Below are positions 25,651 to 34,915 of a DNA stretch of 64,000 nucleotides, in pieces; positions within the stretch are counted from its first letter, which is position 1; each line of letters opens with the position of its first letter. The notes beneath the pieces were generated by a model that saw only the letters and a list, made by a program, of their open reading frames with translations, did not search any database and had not been told where the DNA came from. A program made the translations under genes and the position numbers. Where the stretch lies: NCBI RefSeq assembly GCF_002973525.1, contig NZ_PVEN01000005.1, positions 310,001-374,000 of the forward strand, in the 5' to 3' direction. Source of the DNA: Paraburkholderia sp. BL21I4N1 (lineage in GTDB: Bacteria > Pseudomonadota > Gammaproteobacteria > Burkholderiales > Burkholderiaceae).

Positions 25651-26521
25651 CTGGCGTCTCCTGAGCGTGGCCGGCGTTGCCGCCGGGGTTGTTGAGCGGC
25701 CGTCCGTTGGCGGACGCCCGCAGCGGCGTGATGGTGGCCGAAGCAGTGGCCGAAGCGGTGCCCGACGCATTGGCCAAACCCGCGCCCGACCCGGCGTCCG
25801 GCGCATTGCCCGAACCCGAAGCGTTGCCCGGCGCGCCGGCCGACCGGGCACCCGACCCAGCCCCCGCCTTGCCGCCACCCGGCGCCGCCTTCAGCAGCGC
25901 GGCCAGCTTGCGCCGCCCCCGCGCGAGCCGCGACATCACCGTGCCAATCGGCACATCGGCCACGATCGCGATCTCGCGGTAGCCCATCTCTTCCAGTTCG
26001 CGCAGGATCAGCACCTCCCGATATTCAACCGGCAACAGCGCCAGCGCCTCGTGCACGCGCTTCGTATCCTCGTCGCGGATCAGCAGCGCCTGGGGATCCG
26101 CGCCGCCGACGCTCCAGCCGTCGAAGGCGGTGTCGTCCATGCTGTCGTCGAACTCGACCGTTTCGTGCGACGACGCGCGCCGCCGCCACTCCGTGTACCA
26201 GGTGCGGCGCACGATCGCGAGCAGCCAGGGCCGCGCGGTGTCGCCGCGAAACGTGTCGAAAAAACGGAACGCCCGCATGAAGGCTTCCTGGACGACGTCG
26301 TCGGCGTCGCTGGCGTTGCCGCAGAGCCAGCGCGCGAGGTTGTACGCCGCATCCAGATGCGGCAGCGCGAGCTGCTGGAAGCGGCGGCTCCTGGCGGCGT
26401 CGGCTGCGGCATCGGAATCGGCATCGCCGTGCGCGCGCGCGGCGTCTGAATCGGTCTGGACCACCTGGGCCCTCCAGGGCATTGCGGCTACGCGAATCGT
26501 GGTTTGGCGTGAAGCGTTCAT
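25640..26521 (-). CDS. ECF-family RNA polymerase sigma factor
   Basis: Sigma-70 family, extracytoplasmic-function type. Region 2 (HLDAAYNLARWLCGNASDADD and VQEAFMRAFRFFDTFRGD) and region 4 (LPVEYREVLILRELEEMGYREIA with helix-turn-helix PIGTVMSRLARGRRKLA) are clear. After region 4 the protein continues for about 80 residues of Gly/Ala/Ser/Asn-rich low-complexity sequence, which ECF sigmas normally lack. The start is ATG at 26521 (293 residues); a GTG two codons upstream is possible. It overlaps its anti-sigma gene by 11 bp. The regulon is unknown. Confidence 0.9.
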   Translation of the reverse strand: MNASRQTTIRVAAMPWRAQVVQTDSDAARAHGDADSDAAADAARSRRFQQLALPHLDAAYNLARWLCGNASDADDVVQEAFMRAFRFFDTFRGDTARPWLLAIVRRTWYTEWRRRASSHETVEFDDSMDDTAFDGWSVGGADPQALLIRDEDTKRVHEALALLPVEYREVLILRELEEMGYREIAIVADVPIGTVMSRLARGRRKLAALLKAAPGGGKAGAGSGARSAGAPGNASGSGNAPDAGSGAGLANASGTASATASATITPLRASANGRPLNNPGGNAGHAQETPDGL

Positions 26522-26639
26522 ACCCACATAACCGGCGATAGGCCGAGTTTATTCCCGCGTCGGCATCGAAACCTCTAAATACGAAGAGAAACAGCCCGCG
26601 CCGATGCAAACGAGCCACCAACGAGCCACCGGCAAGCCG

Positions 26640-27554
26640 CTAATAAGCCGCGCGGTTCCAGTAGTCCTCGCTGGCGTACACCTCTTTCAGATAATCGATG
26701 AAATACCGCACCTTGGCCGGCACATATCGCTGCTGCGGATATACCGCGAGGATGTCGTAGTCCGGCAACGCGAACTCGTCCAGCACGGTTTCCAGTTCGC
26801 CGCGCGCCAGTTGCTGCTGAATCTCCCACGTCGAACGCCAGCCGAGCCCAAGCCCTTCCGACACCCAGCGATGCAGCAGTTCACCGTCGTTGCAATCGAG
26901 CGTGCCGCCCACCCGCACGGTCGCGAGTTTGCCGTTACGGCGGAAATACCAGCCGCGGTTCTGGCCGCCTTGCAAATTGAACGCGAGGCAATTGTGCTGC
27001 GGCAGATCCTCGAGCGTTTTCGGCTTGCCGTGGCGGCGAAAATAGTCGGGCGTGCCGCACACCACACGCCGGTTGGTCGCCAGCTTCACCGCGACAAAGT
27101 TCGGATCGACCGCGCCGCCGATCCGGATCGACAGGTCGTAACCCTCGCGCACCAGATCGACCACGCGGTCGGTCAGATTGAACGACACCTGCAGTTCCGG
27201 CTTGTCGGCGAGAAAATCCGGCGCAAGCGGCGCGACGTGTTTGCGGCCGAACGCCGCGGGCGCGGACACGATCAGGTGGCCGTTCACCGCGCGCCGCCCG
27301 GCGCTCAGTTCGTTTTCCGCCTGATCCCATTCGGTCAGCAGGCCACGGCAGCGCTCCAGAAACGCGGCGCCGTCTTCGCTCACCACCAGACGGCGCGTCG
27401 AACGGTACATCAGCTTCACGCCGAGGCGCTTTTCCAGCGCGTCGATGCGCCGCCCCAGAATCACCGGCGACACGCCCTCTTCCAGCGCGGCCGCCGCGAG
27501 GCTGCCCGCGTCCGCCACGCGCACGAAGGTTTCGATCTGTTTGAAGCGATCCAT
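26640..27554 (-). CDS. LysR-family regulator next to gcl
   Basis: A 304-residue LysR-type transcription factor of the CrgA-like branch. The N-terminal winged helix-turn-helix (MDRFKQIETFVRVADAGSLAAAAL, then GRRIDALEKRLGVKLMYRSTRRL) precedes the effector-binding domain. It is transcribed away from gcl with 294 bp between the starts, the layout of a regulator of a divergent operon. That it controls gcl-hyi-glxR, perhaps sensing glyoxylate or a related acid, is inference. Confidence 0.92.
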   Translation of the reverse strand: MDRFKQIETFVRVADAGSLAAAALEEGVSPVILGRRIDALEKRLGVKLMYRSTRRLVVSEDGAAFLERCRGLLTEWDQAENELSAGRRAVNGHLIVSAPAAFGRKHVAPLAPDFLADKPELQVSFNLTDRVVDLVREGYDLSIRIGGAVDPNFVAVKLATNRRVVCGTPDYFRRHGKPKTLEDLPQHNCLAFNLQGGQNRGWYFRRNGKLATVRVGGTLDCNDGELLHRWVSEGLGLGWRSTWEIQQQLARGELETVLDEFALPDYDILAVYPQQRYVPAKVRYFIDYLKEVYASEDYWNRAAY

Positions 27555-27848
27555 TTTTGTCTCCTGTCGAACGAGGTCGCGTGCTAGCGCTTACCCTGGG
27601 TCTTATGCCAACCCGTCGCGGTCTTCTCTCAAGGGCCTGAACCGCGCGCCGGCGCGCAGCGCGACACCTTGCCGCAGCCCTGCGCGCTCCCACGCCGCTC
27701 AATCGCGCAAGCGCCCGTACGCTGCGAGATTCCATACTTTTTGTTTCGAAATAAGCGACCCGGACTGATCTTATCAAACCTTTAGGTCAGGCCTACAGTG
27801 CGTTCAACACCCTTAGTTCGCCAATTTCCAGACATTCAGGAGACATTC

Positions 27849-29624
27849 ATGGCCAAGATGAGAGCCGTCGACGCAGCCGTACTGGTGCTCGAAAAAGAAG
27901 GTATCGACACCGCGTTCGGCGTACCGGGCGCAGCGATCAACCCGTTCTACTCGGCCATGCGCAAGGCAGGCAACATCAGCCACGTGCTGGCGCGTCACGT
28001 CGAAGGTGCGTCGCACATGGCCGAAGGCTATACGCGCGCTCAACCGGGCAACATCGGCGTGTGTATCGGCACGTCGGGCCCCGCCGGCACCGACATGATC
28101 ACCGGTTTGTATTCCGCTCAGGCCGACTCGATTCCTATTCTGGCCATCACGGGCCAGGCGCCGCGTGCGCGTCTGTACAAGGAAGACTTCCAGGCTGTTG
28201 ATATCGAATCGATCGCCAAGCCCGTCACCAAGTGGGCCGTCACCGTGCGTGAGCCGGCGCTGGTGCCGCGCGTGTTCCAGCAGGCATTTCACCTGATGCG
28301 CTCGGGCCGTCCGGGTCCGGTGCTGGTCGATCTGCCGATCGACGTGCAGCTCGCCGAAATCGAATTCGACATCGACACGTACGAACCGCTGCCGGTCTAC
28401 AAGCCGAAAGCGTCGCGCAAGCAGATCGAAGCCGCACTGACCCTGCTCAACGACGCGGAAAAGCCGCTGATCGTGTCGGGTGGCGGCGTGCTGAACGCAG
28501 CCGCTGAAGACCTGCTCGTGACGTTCGCCGAAACCGTCGGCGTGCCGGTGATCCCGACGCTGATGTCGTGGGGCGCGATCCCCGACGACCATCCGCTGAT
28601 GGCCGGCATGGTCGGCCTGCAAACCTCGCACCGCTACGGCAACGCGACGATGCTCGCCTCCGACTTCGTGCTCGGTATCGGCAACCGCTGGGCGAACCGT
28701 CACACGGGCAGCGTCGAGGTGTACACCAAGGGCCGTAAGTTCGTGCACGTGGACATCGAGCCGACGCAGATCGGCCGTGTGTTCGGTCCGGACCTCGGCA
28801 TCGTGTCGGACGCGAAAGCCGCGCTCGAACTGTTCGTGGAAGTGGCGAAGGAATGGAAGGCCGCCGGCAAGCTGAAAGATCGTGGCGCGTGGGTCGCCGA
28901 CTGCCAGCAACGCAAGCAGACGATGCAGCGCAAGACCCACTTCGACAACGTGCCGATGAAACCGCAGCGCGTCTACGAAGAGATGAACCAGGTGTTCGGC
29001 CGCGATACGTGCTACGTGAGCACGATCGGTCTGTCGCAGATCGCGGGGGCGCAATTCCTGCACGTCTACAAGGCGCGTAACTGGATCAACTGCGGCCAGG
29101 CAGGCCCGCTCGGCTGGACGATTCCGGCAGCGCTCGGTGTGCGCGCAGCGGATCCGCAACGTCCGATCGTGGCGCTCTCGGGCGACTATGACTTCCAGTT
29201 CATGATCGAAGAACTGGCAGCGGGCGCGCAATTCAAGCTGCCGTATGTGCACGTGGTGGTGAACAACTCGTATCTCGGCCTGATCCGTCAGGCGCAGCGC
29301 GCGTTCGACATGGACTTCTGCGTGCAACTCGGTTTCGAGAATATCAACGCGCCGGAAACCAACGGCTACGGCGTGGACCACGTGGCGGTTGCCGAAGGTC
29401 TGGGTTGCAAGGCGATCCGCGTGCACAAGCCGGAAGAACTGAAGCCGGCCCTGTTGAAGGCGCAGTCGATGCTCTCCGAGTTCAACGTGCCGGTGATCGT
29501 CGAAGTGATTCTGGAACGCGTGACCAACATTTCGATGGGCACCGAGATCGACGCGATCAACGAGTTCGAAGAACTGGCCGCGAAGCGTGAAGATGCGCCG
29601 ACCGCGATCAGCATGCTCGACTGA
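27849..29624 (+). CDS. gcl: Glyoxylate carboligase (tartronate-semialdehyde synthase)
   Basis: ThDP- and FAD-binding enzyme that joins two glyoxylates to tartronate semialdehyde with loss of CO2. The ATG at 27849 gives 591 residues, the usual length, opening MAKMRAVDAAVLVLEKEG. It has the hallmark Val51 in ARHVEGASHMAEG, where other ThDP enzymes have the activating glutamate, and the ThDP motif SGDYDFQFMIEELAAGAQ with NNSYLGLIRQ. It is first of gcl-hyi-glxR, the glycerate pathway for glyoxylate, allantoin or glycolate use. Confidence 0.97.
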   Translation: MAKMRAVDAAVLVLEKEGIDTAFGVPGAAINPFYSAMRKAGNISHVLARHVEGASHMAEGYTRAQPGNIGVCIGTSGPAGTDMITGLYSAQADSIPILAITGQAPRARLYKEDFQAVDIESIAKPVTKWAVTVREPALVPRVFQQAFHLMRSGRPGPVLVDLPIDVQLAEIEFDIDTYEPLPVYKPKASRKQIEAALTLLNDAEKPLIVSGGGVLNAAAEDLLVTFAETVGVPVIPTLMSWGAIPDDHPLMAGMVGLQTSHRYGNATMLASDFVLGIGNRWANRHTGSVEVYTKGRKFVHVDIEPTQIGRVFGPDLGIVSDAKAALELFVEVAKEWKAAGKLKDRGAWVADCQQRKQTMQRKTHFDNVPMKPQRVYEEMNQVFGRDTCYVSTIGLSQIAGAQFLHVYKARNWINCGQAGPLGWTIPAALGVRAADPQRPIVALSGDYDFQFMIEELAAGAQFKLPYVHVVVNNSYLGLIRQAQRAFDMDFCVQLGFENINAPETNGYGVDHVAVAEGLGCKAIRVHKPEELKPALLKAQSMLSEFNVPVIVEVILERVTNISMGTEIDAINEFEELAAKREDAPTAISMLD

Positions 29625-29782
29625 ATTGCATGATGTTCCGAACCGCTTCCGCTTCAAATCGATGAAGCCGCCGTGAGAGCGATCGGGCGGCGCGCCGGGA
29701 AATGACCTTGAGCGCCGCGCGATTGCCTCACACCGAGCTTCATCGAGTTATTCCACTGACCGACCAGAGAGACAGACGCACC

Positions 29783-30592
29783 ATGCCGAAATTTGCAGCG
29801 AATCTCACCATGCTGTTCAACGAAGTCCCGTTCCTCGACCGCTTCGCGGCCGCGGCGGACGCGGGCTTCCACGCCGTCGAATTCCTGTTTCCGTATCCGT
29901 ACGCGATTGCCGAACTGAGCGAGCGCCTCCAACAGAACCGCCTGAAGCTGGTTCTGCACAACCTGCCCGCGGGCAACTGGGAAGCGGGCGAACGCGGAAT
30001 CGCGTGCCTGCCGGATCGCGTCGGCGAATTCCAGGAAGGCGTGGGCCGCGCAATCGAATACGCAAGCGCCCTGAAAGTGCCGCAACTGAACTGCCTCGTC
30101 GGAATTCCGACGGCGGGCGTCGACGCGGACAAGGCGCGCTCGACGATCGTCGAGAACCTGCGCTTCGCCGCCGGCGAACTGAAGAAAGCCGGCATCAAGC
30201 TGCTGGTCGAACCGTGCAACTCGTACGACATTCCGGGCTTCGCGCTGAACCGTTCGGGCGAAGGCCTCGACGTGATCGACGCGGTCGGTTCGGACAATCT
30301 GTTCCTGCAATACGACATCTATCACATGCAACGGATGGAAGGCGAACTCGCGGCAACCATCAAGAAGAACCTGCCGCAAATCGCTCACATCCAGCTCGCC
30401 GACAACCCGGGCCGCAACGAACCGGGCACCGGCGAAATCAACTACCCGTTCCTGTTCAATCTGCTCGATTCGCTTGGCTACGACGGTTACGTCGGTTGCG
30501 AATACAAGCCGCGCACCACCACTGCTGCCGGCCTCGGCTGGGTGCAGAGCGTGGCCGGGCAGACCCGCGGCGCAGCTCACGCCGCTGCCTGA
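29783..30592 (+). CDS. hyi: Hydroxypyruvate isomerase
   Basis: TIM-barrel enzyme interconverting hydroxypyruvate and tartronate semialdehyde. The 269-residue protein starts MPKFAANLTMLFNEVPFLDRF at the ATG 29783. Metal-ligand regions are seen in KLLVEPCNSYDIPGF (Glu), FLQYDIYHMQRMEG (Asp/His) and HIQLADNPGRNEPGTGEINYP. It lies 158 bp after gcl. Confidence 0.95.
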   Translation: MPKFAANLTMLFNEVPFLDRFAAAADAGFHAVEFLFPYPYAIAELSERLQQNRLKLVLHNLPAGNWEAGERGIACLPDRVGEFQEGVGRAIEYASALKVPQLNCLVGIPTAGVDADKARSTIVENLRFAAGELKKAGIKLLVEPCNSYDIPGFALNRSGEGLDVIDAVGSDNLFLQYDIYHMQRMEGELAATIKKNLPQIAHIQLADNPGRNEPGTGEINYPFLFNLLDSLGYDGYVGCEYKPRTTTAAGLGWVQSVAGQTRGAAHAAA

Positions 30593-30648
30593 GCGCGTCG
30601 AGCCCTCACATTCGAGGCCTGGACGAGCGGCATCAGGCGCATGACGCT

Positions 30649-30684
30649 CAAGGGACACTCCCTTGGGCAGCCCCGCAACGGGGC
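30649..30684 (+). other. Two adjacent hairpins between hyi and glxR
   Basis: A 7-bp stem (CAAGGGA 30649-30655 with TCCCTTG 30659-30665) is followed at once by a 5-bp stem (GCCCC 30670-30674 with GGGGC 30680-30684). No T tract follows, so it is not a simple terminator. It could act as an RNA-stability or processing element. Confidence 0.4.
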
Positions 30685-30713
30685 ACCCCAAACAACACTG
30701 GAGATTCAGACAC

Positions 30714-31622
30714 ATGGCAAAGATCGGTTTTATCGGCCTCGGCATCATGGGCGCGCACATGGCGCGCAACCTTATCAAGGGCGGTCACACGCTGTTCGTG
30801 AACGGCGCGTACCCGGTGCCGGAAGATCTGAGCAAAACGACGAGCGTGGTCGCCGATTCGACGGCTGTCGCGCAAGCCGCCGACATCGTCATCATCATGG
30901 TGCCGGACACGCCTGACGTCGCCAACGTGCTGTTCGCCGACGACGGCGTCGCCGCCGGCCTCACGCAAGGCAAGCTGGTGATCGACATGAGCTCGATCTC
31001 GCCGCTCGACACGCAGGCGTTCGCGAAGAAGATCAACGCACTGGGCGTCGACTACCTGGATGCGCCGGTGTCCGGCGGCGAAGTCGGCGCACGCGAAGCG
31101 ACGCTGACGATCATGGTGGGCGGCCCGGAAAAAGCGTTCGCGCTGGCCAAGCCGCTGTTCGAACTGATGGGCAAGAACATCTCGCTGATCGGCGACAACG
31201 GCGCGGGTCAAACCTGCAAGGTCGCGAACCAGATCATCGTCGCGCTGAACATCGAAGCCGTGGCCGAAGCGCTGCTGTTCGCGTCGCGCTCGGGCGCCGA
31301 TCCGGAGCGTGTGCGCAAGGCGCTGATGGGCGGCTTCGCCTCGTCGCGGATTCTCGAAGTGCACGGCGAGCGTATGACGAAGCGCACCTTCGATCCGGGC
31401 TTCCGCATCGAACTGCATCAGAAGGATCTGAACCTCGCACTCGACGGCGCACGCAAGCTGGGTATCGCGCTGCCGCACACGGCGAGCGCGCAGCAACTGT
31501 TCAGCGTGTGCGCGGCCAACGGCGGCAAGGCATGGGATCACTCGGCCATGGTGCGCGCGCTGGAAATCATGGCGAACTACGAAGTCGCGCAAGCGCCGGG
31601 TAGCGAAGCCAAGGCTGCGTAA
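30714..31622 (+). CDS. glxR: Tartronate semialdehyde reductase
   Basis: Beta-hydroxyacid dehydrogenase reducing tartronate semialdehyde to D-glycerate with NAD(P)H. The ATG at 30714 (302 residues) opens with MAKIGFIGLGIMGAHMARNL (GxGxxG dinucleotide fold). The substrate motif DAPVSGGEVGAREATL, the catalytic lysine region NGAGQTCKVANQIIV and the C-terminal HQKDLNLALDGA are all present. It is the last gene of gcl-hyi-glxR, 121 bp after hyi. Confidence 0.96.
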   Translation: MAKIGFIGLGIMGAHMARNLIKGGHTLFVNGAYPVPEDLSKTTSVVADSTAVAQAADIVIIMVPDTPDVANVLFADDGVAAGLTQGKLVIDMSSISPLDTQAFAKKINALGVDYLDAPVSGGEVGAREATLTIMVGGPEKAFALAKPLFELMGKNISLIGDNGAGQTCKVANQIIVALNIEAVAEALLFASRSGADPERVRKALMGGFASSRILEVHGERMTKRTFDPGFRIELHQKDLNLALDGARKLGIALPHTASAQQLFSVCAANGGKAWDHSAMVRALEIMANYEVAQAPGSEAKAA

Positions 31623-32227
31623 TCCGCTTAGCGGTCGTCTGGTAGCAGAAAGTCGTTACAGATCGTCGTGATGGTTGCGTGCGCAACGTCGTGACGATCG
31701 CAGGTGGGGCGCCCGGTTCGTCGTGCACATGCACGGCGGAACGGGCAAATCGTGCCGCTCTGGGCTGAGAGCGGCAAGTGGGGTCCGCAGCGGCACCCGG
31801 CGACGCCGGGGAAGCCTTGGTCGGTCAGACGTCGTCGTCGGGTGTCCGGCTGTCGGATTTCATGCGTGGTTCACGCTTATGCTTTTTCAGCCAATCTCTC
31901 GCAGCGGTTGCATCCTGCACTCCGCCCGCGCGCAACTGGGTTCAACTCTCGGCGCGCGCCTGCCTCCTGCTAGTGGGCTGCGCGCCCGGTCGCAAGCCCG
32001 TTTGCATTTGCTTGCAACTCCATCTTCTCTTCGCGACCTTATTTGACACATCGGTCCGCGCTTTTCTCCTACACTCGTTGAGTCTGGTTGCCGGCGTCTC
32101 TGCGTTCGCGTGCGGCTTGCCGATCGCGTCAACGCAGGCCTCTGTTTGATTCGCCCGTTTCGCAACCAGTGTTCAACCCGTGAGCGAAGACTGCTTGCGC
32201 CAGTAACCCCTCTGCAAAGGATTCAGA
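31623..32227. other. Intergenic region between glxR and the DUF3597 gene
   Basis: About 600 bp with no believable gene: overlapping open frames are Arg/Cys/Ser-rich and lack ribosome sites. An imperfect inverted repeat at 31661-31699 (outer arms GATCGTC and GACGATC, inner arms GTTGCG and CGCAAC) may end glxR transcription. A TTGACA hexamer lies at 32043-32048, but the best -10-like hexamer (TACACT, 32070) is 21 bp away, too far for a good promoter. Confidence 0.5.
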
Positions 32228-32629
32228 ATGAGTATCTTTGGTGACATCGTCAACAAGCTCTTCGGCAAAGCGAAACCCGATCAGCCTGCTCCCGCGGTCG
32301 AGCCGACCCCGGATCCGGCAGCCGCGCAAGCTGCCGCGCCGGACGCTGCACCGGCACCCGCCCCGCTCGCCGACGTCGACGTCGCGGCCGTCATGGATCA
32401 GTTCGTGAGCGAGAGCGGCCAGACGTTGAACTGGCGCACGTCGATCGTCGACACGCTGAAAGCGCTCGGCGTGGACAGCAGCCTCGAGCACCGCAAGCAA
32501 CTCGCCCAGGAATTGAAGTACAGCGGCGACACGAACGACTCGGCAAGCATGAACATCTGGCTGCACAAACAGGTGATGCAAGCGCTCGCGGCGAATGGCG
32601 GCAAGTTGCCGCCGGATCTGGCGAGCTAA
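32228..32629 (+). CDS. DUF3597 family protein
   Basis: A 133-residue small soluble protein of unknown function. The N-terminus MSIFGDIVNKLFGKAK is amphipathic, followed by an Ala/Pro-rich linker (about 18-50). The conserved core is VDVAAVMDQFVSESGQTLNW, then TSIVDTLKALGVDSSLEHR and a LysM-neighbour-like helical end. An AAAGGA ribosome site precedes the ATG. It is monocistronic and convergent with the asparaginase gene. Confidence 0.85.
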   Translation: MSIFGDIVNKLFGKAKPDQPAPAVEPTPDPAAAQAAAPDAAPAPAPLADVDVAAVMDQFVSESGQTLNWRTSIVDTLKALGVDSSLEHRKQLAQELKYSGDTNDSASMNIWLHKQVMQALAANGGKLPPDLAS

Positions 32630-32664
32630 GTGCTCGCCTGGCGAATCAATCTTCGCCGGAAACA

Positions 32665-32705
32665 ACAAAGCGGCGCTCGGGTCGATAGCCCGCGCGCCGC
32701 TTTGT
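32665..32705. terminator. Bidirectional terminator-like hairpin
   Basis: A perfect 12-bp stem (ACAAAGCGGCGC 32665-32676 with GCGCCGCTTTGT 32694-32705) with further pairing in the loop. It sits between the convergent DUF3597 and asparaginase genes; T tracts on either side are short and interrupted. Confidence 0.7.
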
Positions 32706-32757
32706 CATTGAAGCGCCTTATGCGCTGAGTCGGCTGAGTCGCTCAGCACGAGATCGA

Positions 32758-33801
32758 TCAGTACGTATCGAACGTTTTCTGCAGCGCCACCGGCCCCGTG
32801 CCGCCCGCGGCCAGTGCCAGCATCAGCAGCACACGTGCCTTATACGGATTCAGCAAACCCGCGCTGACGAAACCGAGCGCGTCGTCGGCCGCCGCGCCGT
32901 TGCGCATCACATGGCCCGACCCCACGCGCGACGAACGCACCACCGCGACGCCCTGCGACGCCGCGTCGGCGAGCGCCTGCTGCATCGACAGGTGAATCGA
33001 ACCGTTGCCCGTGCCCGCCACGACGACGCCACGCACACCGGCAGCCACCAGCGCATCCACCGCGATTCGCGACACGCCTGCATAGCTCGCGACGATCTCG
33101 ACATGCGGCCACTTCGGCCCAATCACGAATTCGGTTGCCAGCGTATGCGGCCGCACCACGGCGCGCTGGAATTCGACGCGACCGTCCTGCACCCAACCGA
33201 GCGCGCCGACTTCGGGCGACTGGAACGCGTCCACCGCGTAGGTGCTCGTCTTGACGACGTCGCGCGCGCTGTGAATCTTGTTGTTGAAGGCCACCAGCAC
33301 GCCCTGCCCGCGCGAGCCCGCATGCGCCGCGACCGTCACCGCGTTCAGCAGGTTCAGCGGACCGTCGGCCGACAGCGCCGACGCCGGACGCATGGCCGCG
33401 GTCAGCACCACCGGCTTATCCGACTTGACCGTCAGATGCAGCAGGTAGGCGGTTTCCTCGAGCGTATCGGTGCCGTGCGTGATCACCACGCCGTCGATTC
33501 CATCAGTCGCCAGCAGCGTATTGACGCGCTGGGCGAGCGTGGTCCACAACGGCATCGTCATGTCTTTACTGTCGACGCTGGCAATCTGTTCGGGCGCGAT
33601 GCGCGCCACCGTGGACAACGCCGGCACCACGGAAAGCAGTTGCTCGACGCCGACCACGCCAGCCTGGTATCCGGAGGTGTTGGTAGCGTCAGCGGCCGCG
33701 CCGGCGATCGTGCCGCCGGTCGCGAGCACGGCAATGCAAGGCAGCGGCGGCGTAACGCCTGCGCCCGAAGGCGCGGCGGAAGAGGAAGTCAGAGTATTCA
33801 T
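32758..33801 (-). CDS. L-asparaginase (type II-like)
   Basis: Hydrolyses asparagine to aspartate and ammonia. The first catalytic Thr is in AVLATGGTIAG and the second motif is DGVVITHGTDTLEETAYLL (Thr/Asp); VASYAGVSRIAVDALV and SSRVGSGHV follow. The start is the ATG at 33801 (347 residues); an upstream ATG adds a short non-homologous leader. There is no clear signal peptide despite the type II sequence, so it may be cytoplasmic. It lies downstream of cysB, 76 bp apart, and could be read from it. Confidence 0.92.
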   Translation of the reverse strand: MNTLTSSSAAPSGAGVTPPLPCIAVLATGGTIAGAAADATNTSGYQAGVVGVEQLLSVVPALSTVARIAPEQIASVDSKDMTMPLWTTLAQRVNTLLATDGIDGVVITHGTDTLEETAYLLHLTVKSDKPVVLTAAMRPASALSADGPLNLLNAVTVAAHAGSRGQGVLVAFNNKIHSARDVVKTSTYAVDAFQSPEVGALGWVQDGRVEFQRAVVRPHTLATEFVIGPKWPHVEIVASYAGVSRIAVDALVAAGVRGVVVAGTGNGSIHLSMQQALADAASQGVAVVRSSRVGSGHVMRNGAAADDALGFVSAGLLNPYKARVLLMLALAAGGTGPVALQKTFDTY

Positions 33802-33877
33802 GGCGGCGATTGTAAGCGATGCGCCGCGCGCCGCCATGCGTGAAAAAACGGATGTCCGTTCGTTTCCGTACCGGACC

Positions 33878-34804
33878 TTAAACCGCCTCGCGCAACTGCG
33901 CGGCGATTTCCGCTTCGTTCAATTGCGGCGCGAACATCTCGATCAGCCGGTACGCGTACGCGCGCAGGAACGCGCCCTTGCGCAGACCGACCCGCGTGGT
34001 GCTCGCCTCGAACAGATGCTGCGTGTCGAGCGCGACCAGTTCGGTATCGCGCTTCGGATCGTAGGCCATGGCCGCGACCACGCCGATCCCCATGCCGAGT
34101 TCGACGTAGGTCTTGATCACGTCGGCGTCGATCGCGGTCAGCACGACGTCGGGCAGCGCGCCCGCTTTCGCGAACGCCTGGTCGATATGCGAGCGACCCG
34201 TGAAGTCCTGGTCGTACGTGACGATCGGGAATTCGGCGATTTCGTCGAGCGTCAGATTCTCGCGGCCCACCAGCGGATGCCCCTTCGGCACGACCACGAT
34301 GTGATGCCACGAATAGCACGGGAACGTGACGATATCGGGGAAGCGGTCGAGCGCTTCGGTCGAGATGCCGATATCCGCTTCACCGTTGATAATCATCTGC
34401 GCGATCTGCTGCGGGCTGCCTTGGCGCAGCGCCAGATGCACCTTCGGGAACACCTCGGTGAATTGACGGATCACCTTCGGCAACGCGTAACGCGCCTGCG
34501 TGTGGGTGGTCGCCACGACCAGATGGCCGCTGTCCTGATCGGCGTACTGACGCGCGACACGGCGCAGATTTTCCGCATCGAGCAGCATCCGTTCGATCAG
34601 CTGATGCACCGCCTTGCCCGGCTCGGTGAGACCCGTCAGGCGCTTGCCGCGTCGAATGAAAATGTCGACGCCGAGTTCGTCTTCCAGATCCTTGATCTGT
34701 TTCGACACGCCCGATTGCGACGTGTACAACACGTTCGCCACCTCGGTCAGGTTCATGTTCTGACGCACGGCCTCGCGCACGAAGCGCAATTGCTGGAAGT
34801 TCAT
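33878..34804 (-). CDS. cysB: LysR-type regulator of sulfur assimilation CysB
   Basis: Activator of cysteine-biosynthesis and sulfate-uptake genes, responsive to N-acetylserine/O-acetylserine and antagonised by sulfide or thiosulfate. The 308-residue sequence begins MNFQQLRFVREAVRQNMNLTEVA with CysB-type helix-turn-helix TSQSGVSKQIKDLEDELGVD. The effector region includes TTHTQARYALPKVI, the CysB signature. It lies directly downstream of cysA and probably at the end of the sulfate operon. Confidence 0.96.
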   Translation of the reverse strand: MNFQQLRFVREAVRQNMNLTEVANVLYTSQSGVSKQIKDLEDELGVDIFIRRGKRLTGLTEPGKAVHQLIERMLLDAENLRRVARQYADQDSGHLVVATTHTQARYALPKVIRQFTEVFPKVHLALRQGSPQQIAQMIINGEADIGISTEALDRFPDIVTFPCYSWHHIVVVPKGHPLVGRENLTLDEIAEFPIVTYDQDFTGRSHIDQAFAKAGALPDVVLTAIDADVIKTYVELGMGIGVVAAMAYDPKRDTELVALDTQHLFEASTTRVGLRKGAFLRAYAYRLIEMFAPQLNEAEIAAQLREAV

Positions 34805-34915
34805 CTGTATGTCTCCGGTTCAGCCAGAGTTGAGTTATTTGAGTTTATTGAAACGCCGAGTTTGCTGCCTTGCCTATCCTGCGCGCCATGCCGCACCGCC
34901 TGGACAGGCGCCCTG

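Noticed and set aside
27813..29657. A 614-residue antisense open frame over gcl
   Set aside because: Shadow of gcl, which is full length and conserved.
32043..32075. A sigma-70 promoter for the DUF3597 gene (TTGACA ... TACACT)
   Set aside because: The 21-bp spacing is outside the usual range, so it is mentioned only in the intergenic entry.
31675..32150. Several overlapping plus-strand frames of 89-123 residues
   Set aside because: Arg/Ser/Cys-rich, mutually overlapping and without start signals; treated as non-coding.
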